Counted from the first letter of the stretch, positions 7,156-17,026 are shown. The stretch: 64,000 nucleotides of DNA from an uncultured Clostridia bacterium (GCA_949290575.1 CASESJ010000001.1:591912-655911), one strand, 5' to 3'. Program-made: numbers and translations. Notes: generated from the letters alone by a model not told the origin.

Positions 7156-10100
7156 TCAGCCGAGTGAAATTTTGTCCGAAATGCTTCTTATAAAAAGTCC
7201 CGTGCGCACGCCCTCGTCTATGCAGGCGTTGACCATGGCGGTAAGTTTATCCGACGTTCTGGGCACGCCGAGCTGCTTTATGACGGTTGTGACGAGTTCG
7301 TCCGCATACATGCTTACTTTGTCGAAGAGTATCGCCTTGATGAGCGAAATTACGTCGTAGGGCGTAAAGTCGGTATCCGACGTGCGCACCTGCCCGTTGC
7401 TTTCGACGCGGTATCTCTCGTACTCGAGACACTTTTCATTCTTATAGTAATACGTGTTGGAGAGCATTTCCTCGCTCCTGAACGCGCACGCGGCAATGAG
7501 CGTGGAAAGCTTGCCCTCGAGCTTGGAGCCGTATTTGGTTATGCCGAAGGACGACAGCACCCGCTTTATGAGGAACTGGTGCGAGACGGGCTCTTCCGCA
7601 GCAACAACCGCGCGTATGGCCTTTATGAGGTCGGCGTCGCACTCGCCCGACAGTATCGAGGCGGGGTCAACAGTCTTTTCGTCCAGCTTGGCAAAGCGAT
7701 AGGGTCGCTTGTATGTCGTCGCCGTCACCTTTGCCGAGGACGTCAGCTTGTCGAGGTACTCCTTTATCTTTTTAATCTCGCGCTTGGGATTGTTGAAGAA
7801 GTTAATGGAGTACAGCCTTATGACGTTCCAGTTGTTCCGCTTGAGCGTCTGAACCTGCATTACCGAACGGTCCTTTACAGAGAAGTCCGTAGTGCCGTCG
7901 CACAGTATTGCAAGTATGAAGTTGTGCTTGTTCTTTGGGTCGACAACGCCGACGTCTATCTTGAAGTCGGAGACGCCCACGTCGCAGCGGCACTCGTAGC
8001 CGTAGGACGAGAGCTCTGCCGCGACATACTTGCCTATGCTCTTCTTGTTGATTATCATCTCGTCGCTGGGCGCGGCAATGGTCGTTCTGCCCTTTTCGGC
8101 AAACTCGAGGAAAGCCTTGAGCCCCGCAACGCCGCGCGAAGTCGTGCGCGACAAATCTATCATGGAATAGCGCATGGACGAGAAAATTATCATCTCTTCC
8201 CTCGCTCTCGAGACAGCCACGTTGAGCCTTCGCCAGCCGCCGAGCTGGTTCAAAGGACCGAAGTTGAGCGAAATTTTGCCCATGGCGTCCGGTCCGTAGC
8301 ACACTGAAAAGAGTATGACGTCGCGCTCGTCGCCCTGCACGTTTTCGAGGTTCTTGACGAACAGCGGCTCTTCCCTGTCGTATGCCGCCTCCTCCAGACC
8401 CTTTTCGTTGAGGCGTTTGTTGAGCAGCTTTTCTATATACACCTGTTGGGGCGTGGAGAACGTGACAATGCCTATGCTCGAATTGCGCGAGCCTGCGTCC
8501 TTGAGACGGGCAATTACCTCTTCCACGAGGGCTTCCGCCTCCTGCCTGTTGCACTTTGAACCGCCGCGCTCGTAGACGCCGCTCTGTATATAGCGCAGCT
8601 TTACCCTGCTGTCGAGCGCGTCGGGCGAGGGGAACGTGCACAGTCTGGACGAATAGTACATTATGTTCGAGAAGGCAATAAGGCTCTCGTGCTTGGAGCG
8701 GTAATGCCAGTTGAGGTGCTTTTCGGGAATGCCGAGGGCGAGGCAGTCGTCGAGAATGCTGTCCAGGTCCTCCGCCTCGAGGTTGTCCTCGTCCATCTCC
8801 ATATTGACGAAGAAGGACGTGGGCGGCATCTGCTTGGGGTCGCCGACTATAATCGCGCTCTTTGCGCGGGCGAGCGAGGGCACTGCCTCGCAAGTGGGCA
8901 TCTGCGAAGCCTCGTCAAAGATGACTATGTCAAAGAGCTGAGGGTCGGGCGGCAGATACTGCGAGACCGTGTAAGGGCTCATCAGCATGCAGGGCGCGAC
9001 GACCTTTAAAAGCTCGGGGAAGTCTGTAAGCAGACTGCGCAGGTTAAAGCCGCGCATGTTGCCCTTAATCTGGCGGTTGAACGCCATAAGTTCGAGCGCG
9101 AGCGGTCCCTCCGTCTGCGACGAGGGCAGACGCGAGACGAGGTCGTGACGTATCTTGCGCCGCGTCAGGGAGGTGTATTCCTCTATCACCTGCGAGAAGT
9201 TCTGCGCAGTCTCGTCCAAAAGTGCTGCCGAGAAGGACGAAAGTGCCTCGTCCGCGGGTATATTCGTCTGTATGAAGTTGCGATAGACGTTCTTTCTGAA
9301 CGCCGAAAGTATCTTTTCGCCGCTTATCTGTCCCGACTCCATCGCGTCGGTTATGAAGGTAAGTCCGCTCTCGTTGAGCTTCTTGGCTGTCGCCTTGTAC
9401 ATGCACCACGCGGGCAACATGTCGATATTGTCTATGAGCGCGGAGCACTTTGATGTATAGAAGTCGAACAAATCGTCGTCGCCGACTATGTTTTTATCTG
9501 ACTTGATGACCTTGAGGAAGTTGTCGCAAGCTTTGACGAACGCCACGGCTGCCGATATGAAGCCCGTAAGCAGCGGATAGAGATATCCGTCCGCGGCGCG
9601 GGCGCAAACGCTGTTGAACGCGTCGCCGTTGTAGTCCATGAACACGCTCGCACAGCTCTCATGCAGTGCGTAGATGGGGCGCATATACTCCTCGCGCTTC
9701 TTGTCGTTCAGACTGCCGCCTATGCCGACGAACGCCGAGGAAAGATTTGTAAAGCCCAGAATTTTGCGCTTTGCCTGCTCTATTTCGTATGCGCGCTTGA
9801 CCCATTCGAGCTCCTCGCTCTCGGCAAGCGGCGTGCGGGAACAGCGGTTAATCTTTTTGATTACCGCCAGGAGCACCTTGGACGAGCGGTAGTTTTCGCC
9901 CCAGTTTTCTATTTCGCTGTCGATATCGTCGGCAAGCCTGCCGATATCGGGCAGAGTTTTAAAGCGCGTCAGCCAGTTGTTGACTTCGGCGTCGTAGCGC
10001 AGATTTGCGTTATAGAACACGTAAAAATCGCTCTCGTCGCAGCTGAAGAAATTCTTGAGCCTGTCCTCCTTGAGCACGGTGGCGATTTCCACGAGATTTT

Positions 10101-12786
10101 CGAGCTTTTTGGACGTGAACGCAGAAATCTTCTGGTTGAACGTATCGAGGAACAGTCCGAGGTAATTTTTAAGATGTTTGAGCTCTGCGAGCACGACCTC
10201 TGCCGAGCAGAGCACCGAGGAGAGCACGCTCTCGTTGCAGACAGAGATATTTACGCCTGCAAAGGGCGAACGGTAGACGCCGCCGCACTCCTTCGCCGCC
10301 GCCTGAGCCGTAAGCAGCATATTTTCGCACTCGGCGAGCTTTTTGGCTGTCAGCCTGTCGTAGAACGTGGACTCGATATTGACAAGCTCCGGCGCGTTCT
10401 TGTTCTGAAGATAATAGATTATTCCCTCGTAGACCGAAACGCCCAGACGACGCTTTTTATGAAGTGCCGCGAGAGGCTTTTTGAGCTGGGCTCTGTCCTC
10501 CTCTATCTTCTGCGCGCAGGCGATGAATTTTTCGTCCGAAAAATCGTCCGTGAGAGAGAGCGTCTTTTCTATCGAATGAGCAACCTCGCTCTTGTTCGTA
10601 GACTTGCCGGAGTGCATTTCAAGGCAGAATTCGCCTATGCCTATCTCGTCGAGACGCTTTTTGACGACATCGAGAGCGGCTTGCTTTTCGGCAACGAACA
10701 GCACGCGCTTGCCCGCGTCGACGGCATTGGCGATTATGTTTGTTATAGTCTGGCTCTTGCCCGTGCCGGGAGGACCGTGAAGAACAAAAGTCGTGCCCTT
10801 TGCAGACTCCGAAACCGCGGCATACTGCGACGAATCGCAGGGCAGCGGAGTTAAAATTTCAAGAGGGTTGCTGTCGTCCTCGCTGACGCCCGCAAGCTTG
10901 TTTTCGCCCAGCCTGTTGGAATTGGTCAGAAGGCTGGCAATCAGGGCGTTGTTCTTATAGACGGACATATTGTTCTTTACGTCCGACCACATTGCATAGC
11001 GCGCGAATGTGAACTGCGAGATATAGATATCCTCGAAGACCATCCACCCCTTCATGTTGGCTGTCTTGGAGCGGATGACTGCTAAAATTTCCAAAGGCTT
11101 TAGGTTCTTGTCCTCCAGACCCCTTATGTCTATGCCGAACTGTCCCTTTAAAAATTCAAGCAGCGTGGTATTTACGTGGAAATCGTCCCCGAGCTCCGCC
11201 TCGATACCCTGAGTTTTGGTCTTTTTGAGGCTGACGGGCTTCAATATGAGGGGCGCGTATTTGAATTCGTTCTCGTCGCCCGACTTCCATTTGAGGAAGC
11301 CTATCGCGAGGAAAAGCGTGTTCGCGCCCACCTCTTCCTGCGTCGAGCGCGCCTTTCTTATGAGCGTTGTCGCGTCCTCGAGAAGGCTCTCTCCGCGGGT
11401 GTACGAACGCACGACGCCCTGACCGAGCTCTATGTTTATAAGCTCGGAAAGCGTCTTGAGTTTCTGCCCGCCGCCGAAGTACAGCGCGTTGTCGAGCGCG
11501 TTGGCGTTGGGCTGTATGACGAGCTTGTCCCTGTCTCCGAGTTTTTCGAGGAAGGACGCCGCGTCGCAGGTCAGAAGGTGAATGCAGTCCCTGCGGTATC
11601 TGAATGCGAGAAGATTGTTTTTGAGCGACAAATCCAAAAGTCGTCTTTCCCAGTTTTTATCCTTGGACGCGCTCCTGCCGAGGTCGAGCTTGTCGGCGTC
11701 TATTATGTCCTTCGGACGCTCGTCGTAGGCGAACTGTCTGTCGCCGAGAATTTCGTACGAAGAGCCGTTTTTTACCTTTATGGGCATGGGGAACACGCCG
11801 CCTATGCGGCAGCGTTTTATATCCAGACAGCCCTCGAATTTACGCGCCGCGAGCGCGGAGGCAAAGTGCGCGGCAGCCGTGGTGAAGCTGGCGTTTTTAT
11901 GCGCGAACAGGTCGTCCACGTCGACAATGGCGAGGTTGTTTACGCCGTCTGCGACATACCTCTCCACAACGGACATATCGTCCTGCAGGGTGGTCGTAAA
12001 ACAGCTTTCGTACAGCCACACGCCCACGCCGAGTTTGGTCTTGCCGAGAACTATTACGGGATTGAGCTTTGCCGCCTCGAGACAGGACGCAGCAAAGCAA
12101 GCCATGGCAATGGGCGTTGCCACGCGCTCTTCGACTATGTCGCTGACGTTGCCTATCCTGACCGTGCCCGAAATATCGCTCTCCTCGCCCCTCTCGATAT
12201 TGAGGTTTCTTATGGCTGAAAAGATGGACGCGAGCGCGCCGCGGACGGCGTTTTTATCGTTGCCCGCATAGCCAGAAAATTCCTGAGAAAAGCCCCATGT
12301 CTTAAGCTGAAGTCCCGCCTCGGCGAGTACTTTCTGGCAGTCGGGAAGTTTGGGTCTTACGTGTGCGGAGAGCATTTCGGTGTGCCCCGAAATACCGCTC
12401 CACGTGTCCATAGGAATGGCTGTGACGTCCGCAGAAATAGAGCAGATTTCCCTCTTGCCGCAAGTGACGTTGACGAGCACTTTGTGCTCTTCCGCCTGCT
12501 GAAGGTCGGCGAGGAATTTGGGGTTGAGAAGATTGGGCGATTTGACCTCAGTACTGCTGTTTGCGGGTATTACGGGAAGATTGATCTGCGCGGGCATGAT
12601 GAGCGCGCAGTCGCCCGAAACGCTTATGGTGATGTTTTCAATGTCTTCATCCCCGTTGTTGTAGATACGGAATGTGGTGAACAGCGGAATTCTGTTGAAA
12701 TACGCGGCATAGGACACGGCGTTTAAAAGTTCGCCGTCGAGTTCTATCGCGTCGAGTTGTTGCTTTGTGTTCTTATTTGCTGGCAT
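7156..12786 (-). CDS. Giant DUF4011/DUF3320 SF1 helicase-nuclease
   Basis: A 1,876-residue protein with an N-terminal DUF4011-type region, a superfamily 1 helicase core and a C-terminal nuclease-like module. Walker A is HGPPGTGKS (about residue 670); Walker B is VIFDEAS (about 1290), followed by VGDPKQMPP; motif V/VI are NVQGDERDVILFS and AVSRARE. After residue ~1585 come a restriction-endonuclease-fold block (SDFKIDVGVVDP, then IRLYSINFFNNP) of the MTES_1575/Vsr-like kind and a DUF3320-like tail to the end. Such proteins are thought to act on nucleic acid and are often found in defence contexts, but the real substrate is unknown. It leads an operon with comEC and holA. Confidence 0.85.
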   Translation of the reverse strand: MPANKNTKQQLDAIELDGELLNAVSYAAYFNRIPLFTTFRIYNNGDEDIENITISVSGDCALIMPAQINLPVIPANSSTEVKSPNLLNPKFLADLQQAEEHKVLVNVTCGKREICSISADVTAIPMDTWSGISGHTEMLSAHVRPKLPDCQKVLAEAGLQLKTWGFSQEFSGYAGNDKNAVRGALASIFSAIRNLNIERGEESDISGTVRIGNVSDIVEERVATPIAMACFAASCLEAAKLNPVIVLGKTKLGVGVWLYESCFTTTLQDDMSVVERYVADGVNNLAIVDVDDLFAHKNASFTTAAAHFASALAARKFEGCLDIKRCRIGGVFPMPIKVKNGSSYEILGDRQFAYDERPKDIIDADKLDLGRSASKDKNWERRLLDLSLKNNLLAFRYRRDCIHLLTCDAASFLEKLGDRDKLVIQPNANALDNALYFGGGQKLKTLSELINIELGQGVVRSYTRGESLLEDATTLIRKARSTQEEVGANTLFLAIGFLKWKSGDENEFKYAPLILKPVSLKKTKTQGIEAELGDDFHVNTTLLEFLKGQFGIDIRGLEDKNLKPLEILAVIRSKTANMKGWMVFEDIYISQFTFARYAMWSDVKNNMSVYKNNALIASLLTNSNRLGENKLAGVSEDDSNPLEILTPLPCDSSQYAAVSESAKGTTFVLHGPPGTGKSQTITNIIANAVDAGKRVLFVAEKQAALDVVKKRLDEIGIGEFCLEMHSGKSTNKSEVAHSIEKTLSLTDDFSDEKFIACAQKIEEDRAQLKKPLAALHKKRRLGVSVYEGIIYYLQNKNAPELVNIESTFYDRLTAKKLAECENMLLTAQAAAKECGGVYRSPFAGVNISVCNESVLSSVLCSAEVVLAELKHLKNYLGLFLDTFNQKISAFTSKKLENLVEIATVLKEDRLKNFFSCDESDFYVFYNANLRYDAEVNNWLTRFKTLPDIGRLADDIDSEIENWGENYRSSKVLLAVIKKINRCSRTPLAESEELEWVKRAYEIEQAKRKILGFTNLSSAFVGIGGSLNDKKREEYMRPIYALHESCASVFMDYNGDAFNSVCARAADGYLYPLLTGFISAAVAFVKACDNFLKVIKSDKNIVGDDDLFDFYTSKCSALIDNIDMLPAWCMYKATAKKLNESGLTFITDAMESGQISGEKILSAFRKNVYRNFIQTNIPADEALSSFSAALLDETAQNFSQVIEEYTSLTRRKIRHDLVSRLPSSQTEGPLALELMAFNRQIKGNMRGFNLRSLLTDFPELLKVVAPCMLMSPYTVSQYLPPDPQLFDIVIFDEASQMPTCEAVPSLARAKSAIIVGDPKQMPPTSFFVNMEMDEDNLEAEDLDSILDDCLALGIPEKHLNWHYRSKHESLIAFSNIMYYSSRLCTFPSPDALDSRVKLRYIQSGVYERGGSKCNRQEAEALVEEVIARLKDAGSRNSSIGIVTFSTPQQVYIEKLLNKRLNEKGLEEAAYDREEPLFVKNLENVQGDERDVILFSVCYGPDAMGKISLNFGPLNQLGGWRRLNVAVSRAREEMIIFSSMRYSMIDLSRTTSRGVAGLKAFLEFAEKGRTTIAAPSDEMIINKKSIGKYVAAELSSYGYECRCDVGVSDFKIDVGVVDPKNKHNFILAILCDGTTDFSVKDRSVMQVQTLKRNNWNVIRLYSINFFNNPKREIKKIKEYLDKLTSSAKVTATTYKRPYRFAKLDEKTVDPASILSGECDADLIKAIRAVVAAEEPVSHQFLIKRVLSSFGITKYGSKLEGKLSTLIAACAFRSEEMLSNTYYYKNEKCLEYERYRVESNGQVRTSDTDFTPYDVISLIKAILFDKVSMYADELVTTVIKQLGVPRTSDKLTAMVNACIDEGVRTGLFIRSISDKISLG

Positions 12787-12819
12787 ATCTGTTCCCCGAA
12801 TGTAATTATTTACCTTTCA

Positions 12820-12856
12820 ATTATACCACAAACCCTAAAGATATACAATCTTTAGG
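12820..12856 (-). promoter_or_regulatory. Promoter with overlapping palindrome for the helicase-comEC-holA operon
   Basis: Minus-strand TTGTAT (12843-12848), a 17-base spacer and TATAAT (12820-12825). The -35 lies inside a perfect 9-base inverted repeat with a five-base centre, CCTAAAGAT (12834-12842) and ATCTTTAGG (12848-12856). This is how a repressor operator would be placed. No second copy is visible near the divergent regulator gene. Confidence 0.65.
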
Positions 12857-13098
12857 ACGCAAAAAAATTGCTCTCGAAGGCAATAACTTTGCGCAGGCGC
12901 AAATACGGCTTTTTGTACCGTATCTGACGCTGTTATTGAAAAAATGGAGGCAAATACCGGCAATTTTTAATGATTTCAGCGGCAATTTTTACGCAACGAG
13001 GAGAGCTTTTCTGCTTTCCGGAGGCAAAAAGCAGGCTCTGTCGCAAAAAAGTGCGAAATTGCAAGGCGGCTTTGCCGGAAAATCTCAGTCTGAGGGTG
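12857..13098. other. Intergenic stretch without a recognised gene
   Basis: Between the helicase promoter and the XRE gene promoter I see no convincing ORF: the reading frames open here have no ribosome-binding site. A small hairpin TTTGCG-CAGG-CGCAAA lies at 12888-12903. Nothing else stands out. Confidence 0.5.
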
Positions 13099-13104
13099 TA
13101 TAAT
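13099..13104 (+). promoter_or_regulatory. -10 box of the XRE regulator gene
   Basis: TATAAT 24 bases before the ATG; the -35 (perhaps TTGCCG at 13072-13077, 21 bases away) is poor, so a helper or autoregulation may be involved. Confidence 0.45.
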
Positions 13105-13128
13105 AAAATAAAAAAACGGAGCGCGACA

Positions 13129-13596
13129 ATGAGCTTAGGCACAAATCTTTTCAACGCACGCAAAAACAGAGGTCTCACGCAGGAAGACGCCGCGGAAAAG
13201 GCGGGCGTGAGCAGACAGACGATTGCAAAATGGGAGACGGACGAGACCTCGCCCGACCTGTTTCAGGCAAAAAAACTTGCCGTGCTCTACGGGCTTTCGC
13301 TGGACGAGCTCATCGGCTACGACGAGGAAGAGAGACAGCTGGCGCGCATAATCGAAAAGACTGACGAAAAGATTAACGACAGGATTGACTGGAACAGCGT
13401 GTGGAGCAAAAAATACCCCGTTCTGGCAGAATACAAATGCCGCGTTGACGTTCAGAAATACGGCGACGAACTGCTCGGGCTGCTGAAAAGCCTGATGAAT
13501 GATTATGGCTACGGCGACCGCGACGCATGCCTCGTGCTCAAAGACATTTTATACGTCGTATGGAAAAGGATGTCCGCAGACAATCGCCGCAAATAA
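13129..13596 (+). CDS. XRE-family helix-turn-helix regulator
   Basis: A 155-residue DNA-binding protein. Residues 5-60 form the lambda-repressor-like fold, with GLTQEDAAEKAGVSRQTIAK as the helix-turn-helix and WETDETSPDL just after, a standard XRE signature. The C-terminal ~90 residues are helical and unassigned; they may sense a ligand or form dimers. I chose the ATG at 13129 because GGAG lies eight bases upstream and the conserved domain begins there; a longer frame from 12970 would have an unrelated N-terminus. It is divergent from the helicase operon 342 bases away, whose promoter carries a palindrome, so regulation of that operon is possible but unproven. Confidence 0.9.
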   Translation: MSLGTNLFNARKNRGLTQEDAAEKAGVSRQTIAKWETDETSPDLFQAKKLAVLYGLSLDELIGYDEEERQLARIIEKTDEKINDRIDWNSVWSKKYPVLAEYKCRVDVQKYGDELLGLLKSLMNDYGYGDRDACLVLKDILYVVWKRMSADNRRK

Positions 13597-13620
13597 CCCT
13601 CCGCAACAAAATATGAATAA

Positions 13621-13660
13621 AATATAGGCGCGGCTGCACTTGTGCAGCCGCGCCTATATT
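13621..13660. terminator. Bidirectional terminator
   Basis: An 18-pair stem AATATAGGCGCGGCTGCA with loop CTTG separates the plus-strand regulator from the minus-strand ABC genes; both flanks are T-rich in their own sense. Confidence 0.85.
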
Positions 13661-13747
13661 TTGCATTAATTTATAATTGAACGGCACATATATGCGCGCC
13701 AATTAATAATATTTATTTCATTAAAAACTTTTAAGACGTCGTAAAAA

Positions 13748-14764
13748 TCAATCTTTTTTCTCCTGCGTACTCTTCTTCTTTCTGCCGAATATCTTTTTAC
13801 TCATGCCGCCTATGACCACCGTGAGTTTCTGACCGAAAACAATATTAAGAATGACGAGAAGCACGGTGAAAATCGTGATGGCGAGAGCCTGATAGGGCGG
13901 CGTCACGATCACGCCGAAGAAGTCGAGATTGTAGCCGAAGTTGCTCGTCAGCTGGCTCATAAGTTCCGCGCCCTCCGTCGGCATTATGCCTACAACGTAC
14001 CCTGTCATTTCGGTTATGGCGTCCGACATGAACGCAAACCTGAACAGCGCGCAGCAATATGTTCCGGGCACGAACCCGCACAGATACTGTACTGCATAGG
14101 GCATCATGAAAAGGGGCATATACGCGCCGATGAGAAAGCCTATCGCGGTGGAAAATATGGTTATTATGCTCGCCATAGTCGAGTCGTGGGATATGAACGA
14201 ACAGATAAACACGGTGAAGAGCACGGAGTTTATCGTAGCATACACAAGCACGCCGAGAATGGAAACTATGGACGAAAAGCTCATTATGAGTTCGCCGAGG
14301 CAGGCGAGATAGATAAAGCATGCCGCGAGGAAAATGAAGCACACGGCAAAGGTTATTATGAAGTTTGAGAGGAAATAGCTGAGTATAAGAATGTTTGAAG
14401 ATACGGGCGAGGAAGCAAAGTCGCGGTTAATGCCGTTTTCCTTGTCGCTTACAGTTATGTTGTTTATCTGAAGCGAGACGGTTATCGTCGACATTGCGAT
14501 TATGCCGCTGAGCATCCAGGAATCTATGAGCGTATAGATATACGACATGAGCTTTTTGTCGTCGGCGGAAAGCCCGTATTTTTCAAGCACGGGCTCTATC
14601 GTCATAAGCTCGAGGTCGCGCAGGAAAAATATATATATTACGAAGATGATAAAGGGCACCATCATCGTATAGAATACGCGCATGCGGTTGTTTATAAAGA
14701 CGAGCAGATGTCTCTTGGTGAGACTTCCCAGCTGCTCGAAATAATTTTGCTTAGTCTTCAGCAT
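13748..14764 (-). CDS. ABC-2 type transporter permease
   Basis: A 338-residue integral membrane protein with one helix near residue 30 and five more between about 100 and 320, the layout of ABC-2 exporters. The block RDFASSPVSS is the amphipathic coupling region found in drug and polysaccharide exporters of this class. The start at 14764 (MLKTKQNY) is preferred over a TTG at 14779 because GGAGGAA lies just upstream of it. The gene overlaps the end of the ATPase gene by 14 bases, so the two are translated together. With the ATPase it should form an exporter; the cargo (glycan, lipid or peptide) cannot be told, but the glycosyltransferase upstream hints at a surface product. Confidence 0.85.
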   Translation of the reverse strand: MLKTKQNYFEQLGSLTKRHLLVFINNRMRVFYTMMVPFIIFVIYIFFLRDLELMTIEPVLEKYGLSADDKKLMSYIYTLIDSWMLSGIIAMSTITVSLQINNITVSDKENGINRDFASSPVSSNILILSYFLSNFIITFAVCFIFLAACFIYLACLGELIMSFSSIVSILGVLVYATINSVLFTVFICSFISHDSTMASIITIFSTAIGFLIGAYMPLFMMPYAVQYLCGFVPGTYCCALFRFAFMSDAITEMTGYVVGIMPTEGAELMSQLTSNFGYNLDFFGVIVTPPYQALAITIFTVLLVILNIVFGQKLTVVIGGMSKKIFGRKKKSTQEKKD

Positions 14765-15701
14765 CTTCTTCCTCCGCAACCGACATATTCCTACCCGTCA
14801 CATTGAGGAAGACGTCGTCCATTTTGCCCTTTAAAATTTCTATGTCGCCCGTGTATTCGGGATAGCGGGCGATGAGCTCTTTAGCCGCCGCGGTGTCCTC
14901 TATTCTTATGCGGTATGAACCCTGCTCGCCGTCGTAAACGAATGTATAGCCATCGGTCGCGAGCTGTTTTTCGAACTTCTCGTTCTTAGGCATGAAACTC
15001 ACCAGAACGTCGAACGAATACGCGTTTTTGAGCTCGTTGGGCGTGCCGCGGGCAATTATCTGCCCCTTGTCCATTATGACGACGTCCGTCGCAAGCTCCG
15101 CCTCCTCGAGATAGTGCGTAGTAAGAAAGACCGTCATGCCCGTTTCGTTTCTTATCTTGTCTATCAGTGCCCACACAGCCTGCCTGTTCTTGGGGTCGAG
15201 ACCGGTAGTCGGCTCGTCCAGAATGAGCAGCTTGGGACGGTGCACCATAGCCCTCGCTATGTCCACCCTTCTCATCTGTCCGCCGCTGAGGTTCTTTACG
15301 GGACGCTTTAATATTGGTCCGAGTTCGAGGAGCTCTATTATATCTTTAATATTTTCGGCTTTCTGTCTCTTGTCTATGCCGTAAAATGCCGTGCGTATCT
15401 GCAAATTCTGCAAAACGGTCAGTTCTTTGTCCAGAACTGACGTCTGGAAGACTATGCCTATCTGCCTCTTTATGTCAATGGGAGCTTCGTCGAGGTTTTT
15501 TCCGTCGACGAGTATAGTGCCCGCGTCCTTGTCGAGTATCGAGCAGATTATATTGATAGTCGTCGACTTTCCCGCGCCGTTGACGCCGAGGAAGGCAAAC
15601 AGACTGCCCTTTACGACATTGAAAGAGATGTCGTTGACAGCCCTGACTTTGCCGTACGACTTTGTGAGATTTTTAATTTCGAGTGCGTAATTTTCTGCCA
15701 A
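14751..15701 (-). CDS. ABC transporter ATP-binding protein
   Basis: The 316-residue ATPase of an ABC-2 exporter. Walker A GVNGAGKST is near residue 40, the signature LSGGQMRR near 140, Walker B LLILDEPTTGLDP near 160, and the switch His in LTTHYLEEAE near 195. The C-terminal ~90 residues are the extension common to DrrA/CcmA-type exporters. It lies 17 bases after the glycosyltransferase and overlaps the permease gene by 14 bases. Cytoplasmic, docking on the permease. Export rather than import is inferred from the DrrA-like form and lack of a binding protein. Confidence 0.92.
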   Translation of the reverse strand: MAENYALEIKNLTKSYGKVRAVNDISFNVVKGSLFAFLGVNGAGKSTTINIICSILDKDAGTILVDGKNLDEAPIDIKRQIGIVFQTSVLDKELTVLQNLQIRTAFYGIDKRQKAENIKDIIELLELGPILKRPVKNLSGGQMRRVDIARAMVHRPKLLILDEPTTGLDPKNRQAVWALIDKIRNETGMTVFLTTHYLEEAELATDVVIMDKGQIIARGTPNELKNAYSFDVLVSFMPKNEKFEKQLATDGYTFVYDGEQGSYRIRIEDTAAAKELIARYPEYTGDIEILKGKMDDVFLNVTGRNMSVAEEEDAED

Positions 15702-15718
15702 ATTTTCACCTGCCGAAT

Positions 15719-17026
15719 TTATTTGGTGTTGCGTTTAGCCCTGCCCCACTTGGGTTTGGACATTGTTCCTATACAAATCGTTACGGAATATACCACGAGG
15801 AAGAACGGAAAGAGCAGAACCGCGCTTATAAGTTCGCTTCTCTTTTTCGCTCCTATCTTTTTATAATCGAGCATTACGAGAATGAATGCCTGTATGTAGC
15901 CGAAGAAGACAAACAGTCCCAAAAGTACAGATCCGCCTATAATCACCGTATTCCACAGTATTGTCGCATACCATTCGGGCGGATAGAGCGTGACGGTCAG
16001 ACCGCCGTAAGCCGCGAACCCGAGGTATATGAAATTATAGACGTAAAACAGCGGCAACCATACCGAAAGCAACACGGTAAGAAAGAGAAAACTGTATGTA
16101 AGGCATATCTCCAGACAGGACAAATTGCCCGTTTTAAAGAAGTTTGCAAACAGCTTTGCAAACTTGGGCTTGAGAAGAGAAACGCTTCCGCTGCCTATTC
16201 TCTTGTTGCGGTTGTATGTATCCCTCAAAGAGGAGGGCATATCCTCCATTACGACGGCGTCCTCGACAAAGTGTCCCTTGTAGCCGTCCAGCAGGCGGTT
16301 GAAATAATATTCCGCATCCTCGGAGATGGTTACGCAGTCATATCCGCCCGTAGCCCTGAGCATGCGCGCGCTCATCATCGCGCCGCTGCCGTTGACGTGA
16401 GCGGCAAGTCCCAGCCGCTCCCTCACTCTGCTGCCGTAGCGCGATTCGAACACATAGAACATTGCGCAGGCTTTGGTAAAGAAGTTCTGCGAAGGGTTTC
16501 TTGCCCCCTCATAGGGACGGGCAAGGTCCACTCCGCCCTGATACGCATCGTTCATAAGCGAGGAATATTCGGCGTTGAGGTGATTGTCCGCGTCCACCCT
16601 GATGACAATCTCATAGGGGTCGTCCTCTATCGATAAGATGTGCTCTATGCCGAATTTCAGAGGATACGCCGCCATATGATGCGCAGGGTCGGGATCGTTA
16701 TGTATGAGCACGGTAGCCCCCGCTCTGCGGGCGAGCTCCGCCGTGTTGTCCGTACAGTTGTCCGCAACGACGAACACATCGTACTTGTCGCGGGGATATG
16801 ACTGACCTTCGAGTATGTCTTTAACCGTGTCGTAAATGACGTCCTCTTCGTTGCAGGCGGGAATGAGATAGGCAATTTTTGCCTTCTTTTCGCTGACCGC
16901 CCACGTCTTCTTTCTGACAAAGGATGCCAGAACATAGAAAATCTGCAACAGCAGCGGTATGCCAATTATTATAAGCACGCAGTAGTTGATTATACTGAGT
17001 ACTCTGTAGAGGATTTCGTACCACAT
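15719..17026 (-). CDS. Membrane family 2 glycosyltransferase
   Basis: A 435-residue membrane glycosyltransferase. One N-terminal helix (about 10-35) is followed by the GT-A domain with IPACNEE, VADNCTDNT, the metal-binding DADN (DADNHLNAEY) and a catalytic-base region EDAEYYF; three or four helices fill residues 300-420. The product-binding motif that is QxxRW in processive synthases reads NRNKRIG, so it may be non-processive. The likely role is addition of a sugar to a lipid or surface polymer. It leads an operon with the ABC exporter, which suggests synthesis and export of a glycosylated surface molecule. Substrate unknown. Confidence 0.88.
   Translation of the reverse strand: MWYEILYRVLSIINYCVLIIIGIPLLLQIFYVLASFVRKKTWAVSEKKAKIAYLIPACNEEDVIYDTVKDILEGQSYPRDKYDVFVVADNCTDNTAELARRAGATVLIHNDPDPAHHMAAYPLKFGIEHILSIEDDPYEIVIRVDADNHLNAEYSSLMNDAYQGGVDLARPYEGARNPSQNFFTKACAMFYVFESRYGSRVRERLGLAAHVNGSGAMMSARMLRATGGYDCVTISEDAEYYFNRLLDGYKGHFVEDAVVMEDMPSSLRDTYNRNKRIGSGSVSLLKPKFAKLFANFFKTGNLSCLEICLTYSFLFLTVLLSVWLPLFYVYNFIYLGFAAYGGLTVTLYPPEWYATILWNTVIIGGSVLLGLFVFFGYIQAFILVMLDYKKIGAKKRSELISAVLLFPFFLVVYSVTICIGTMSKPKWGRAKRNTK

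Noticed and set aside
9661..10854. Plus-strand ORF of 397 codons inside the helicase gene
   Set aside because: Shadow of a high-GC third position in the minus gene; no start signal and no recognisable domain.
7156..13596. Named phage-defence island
   Set aside because: Only the large helicase-nuclease has a defence flavour; its neighbours comEC and holA are housekeeping and no mobile-element traces are seen.
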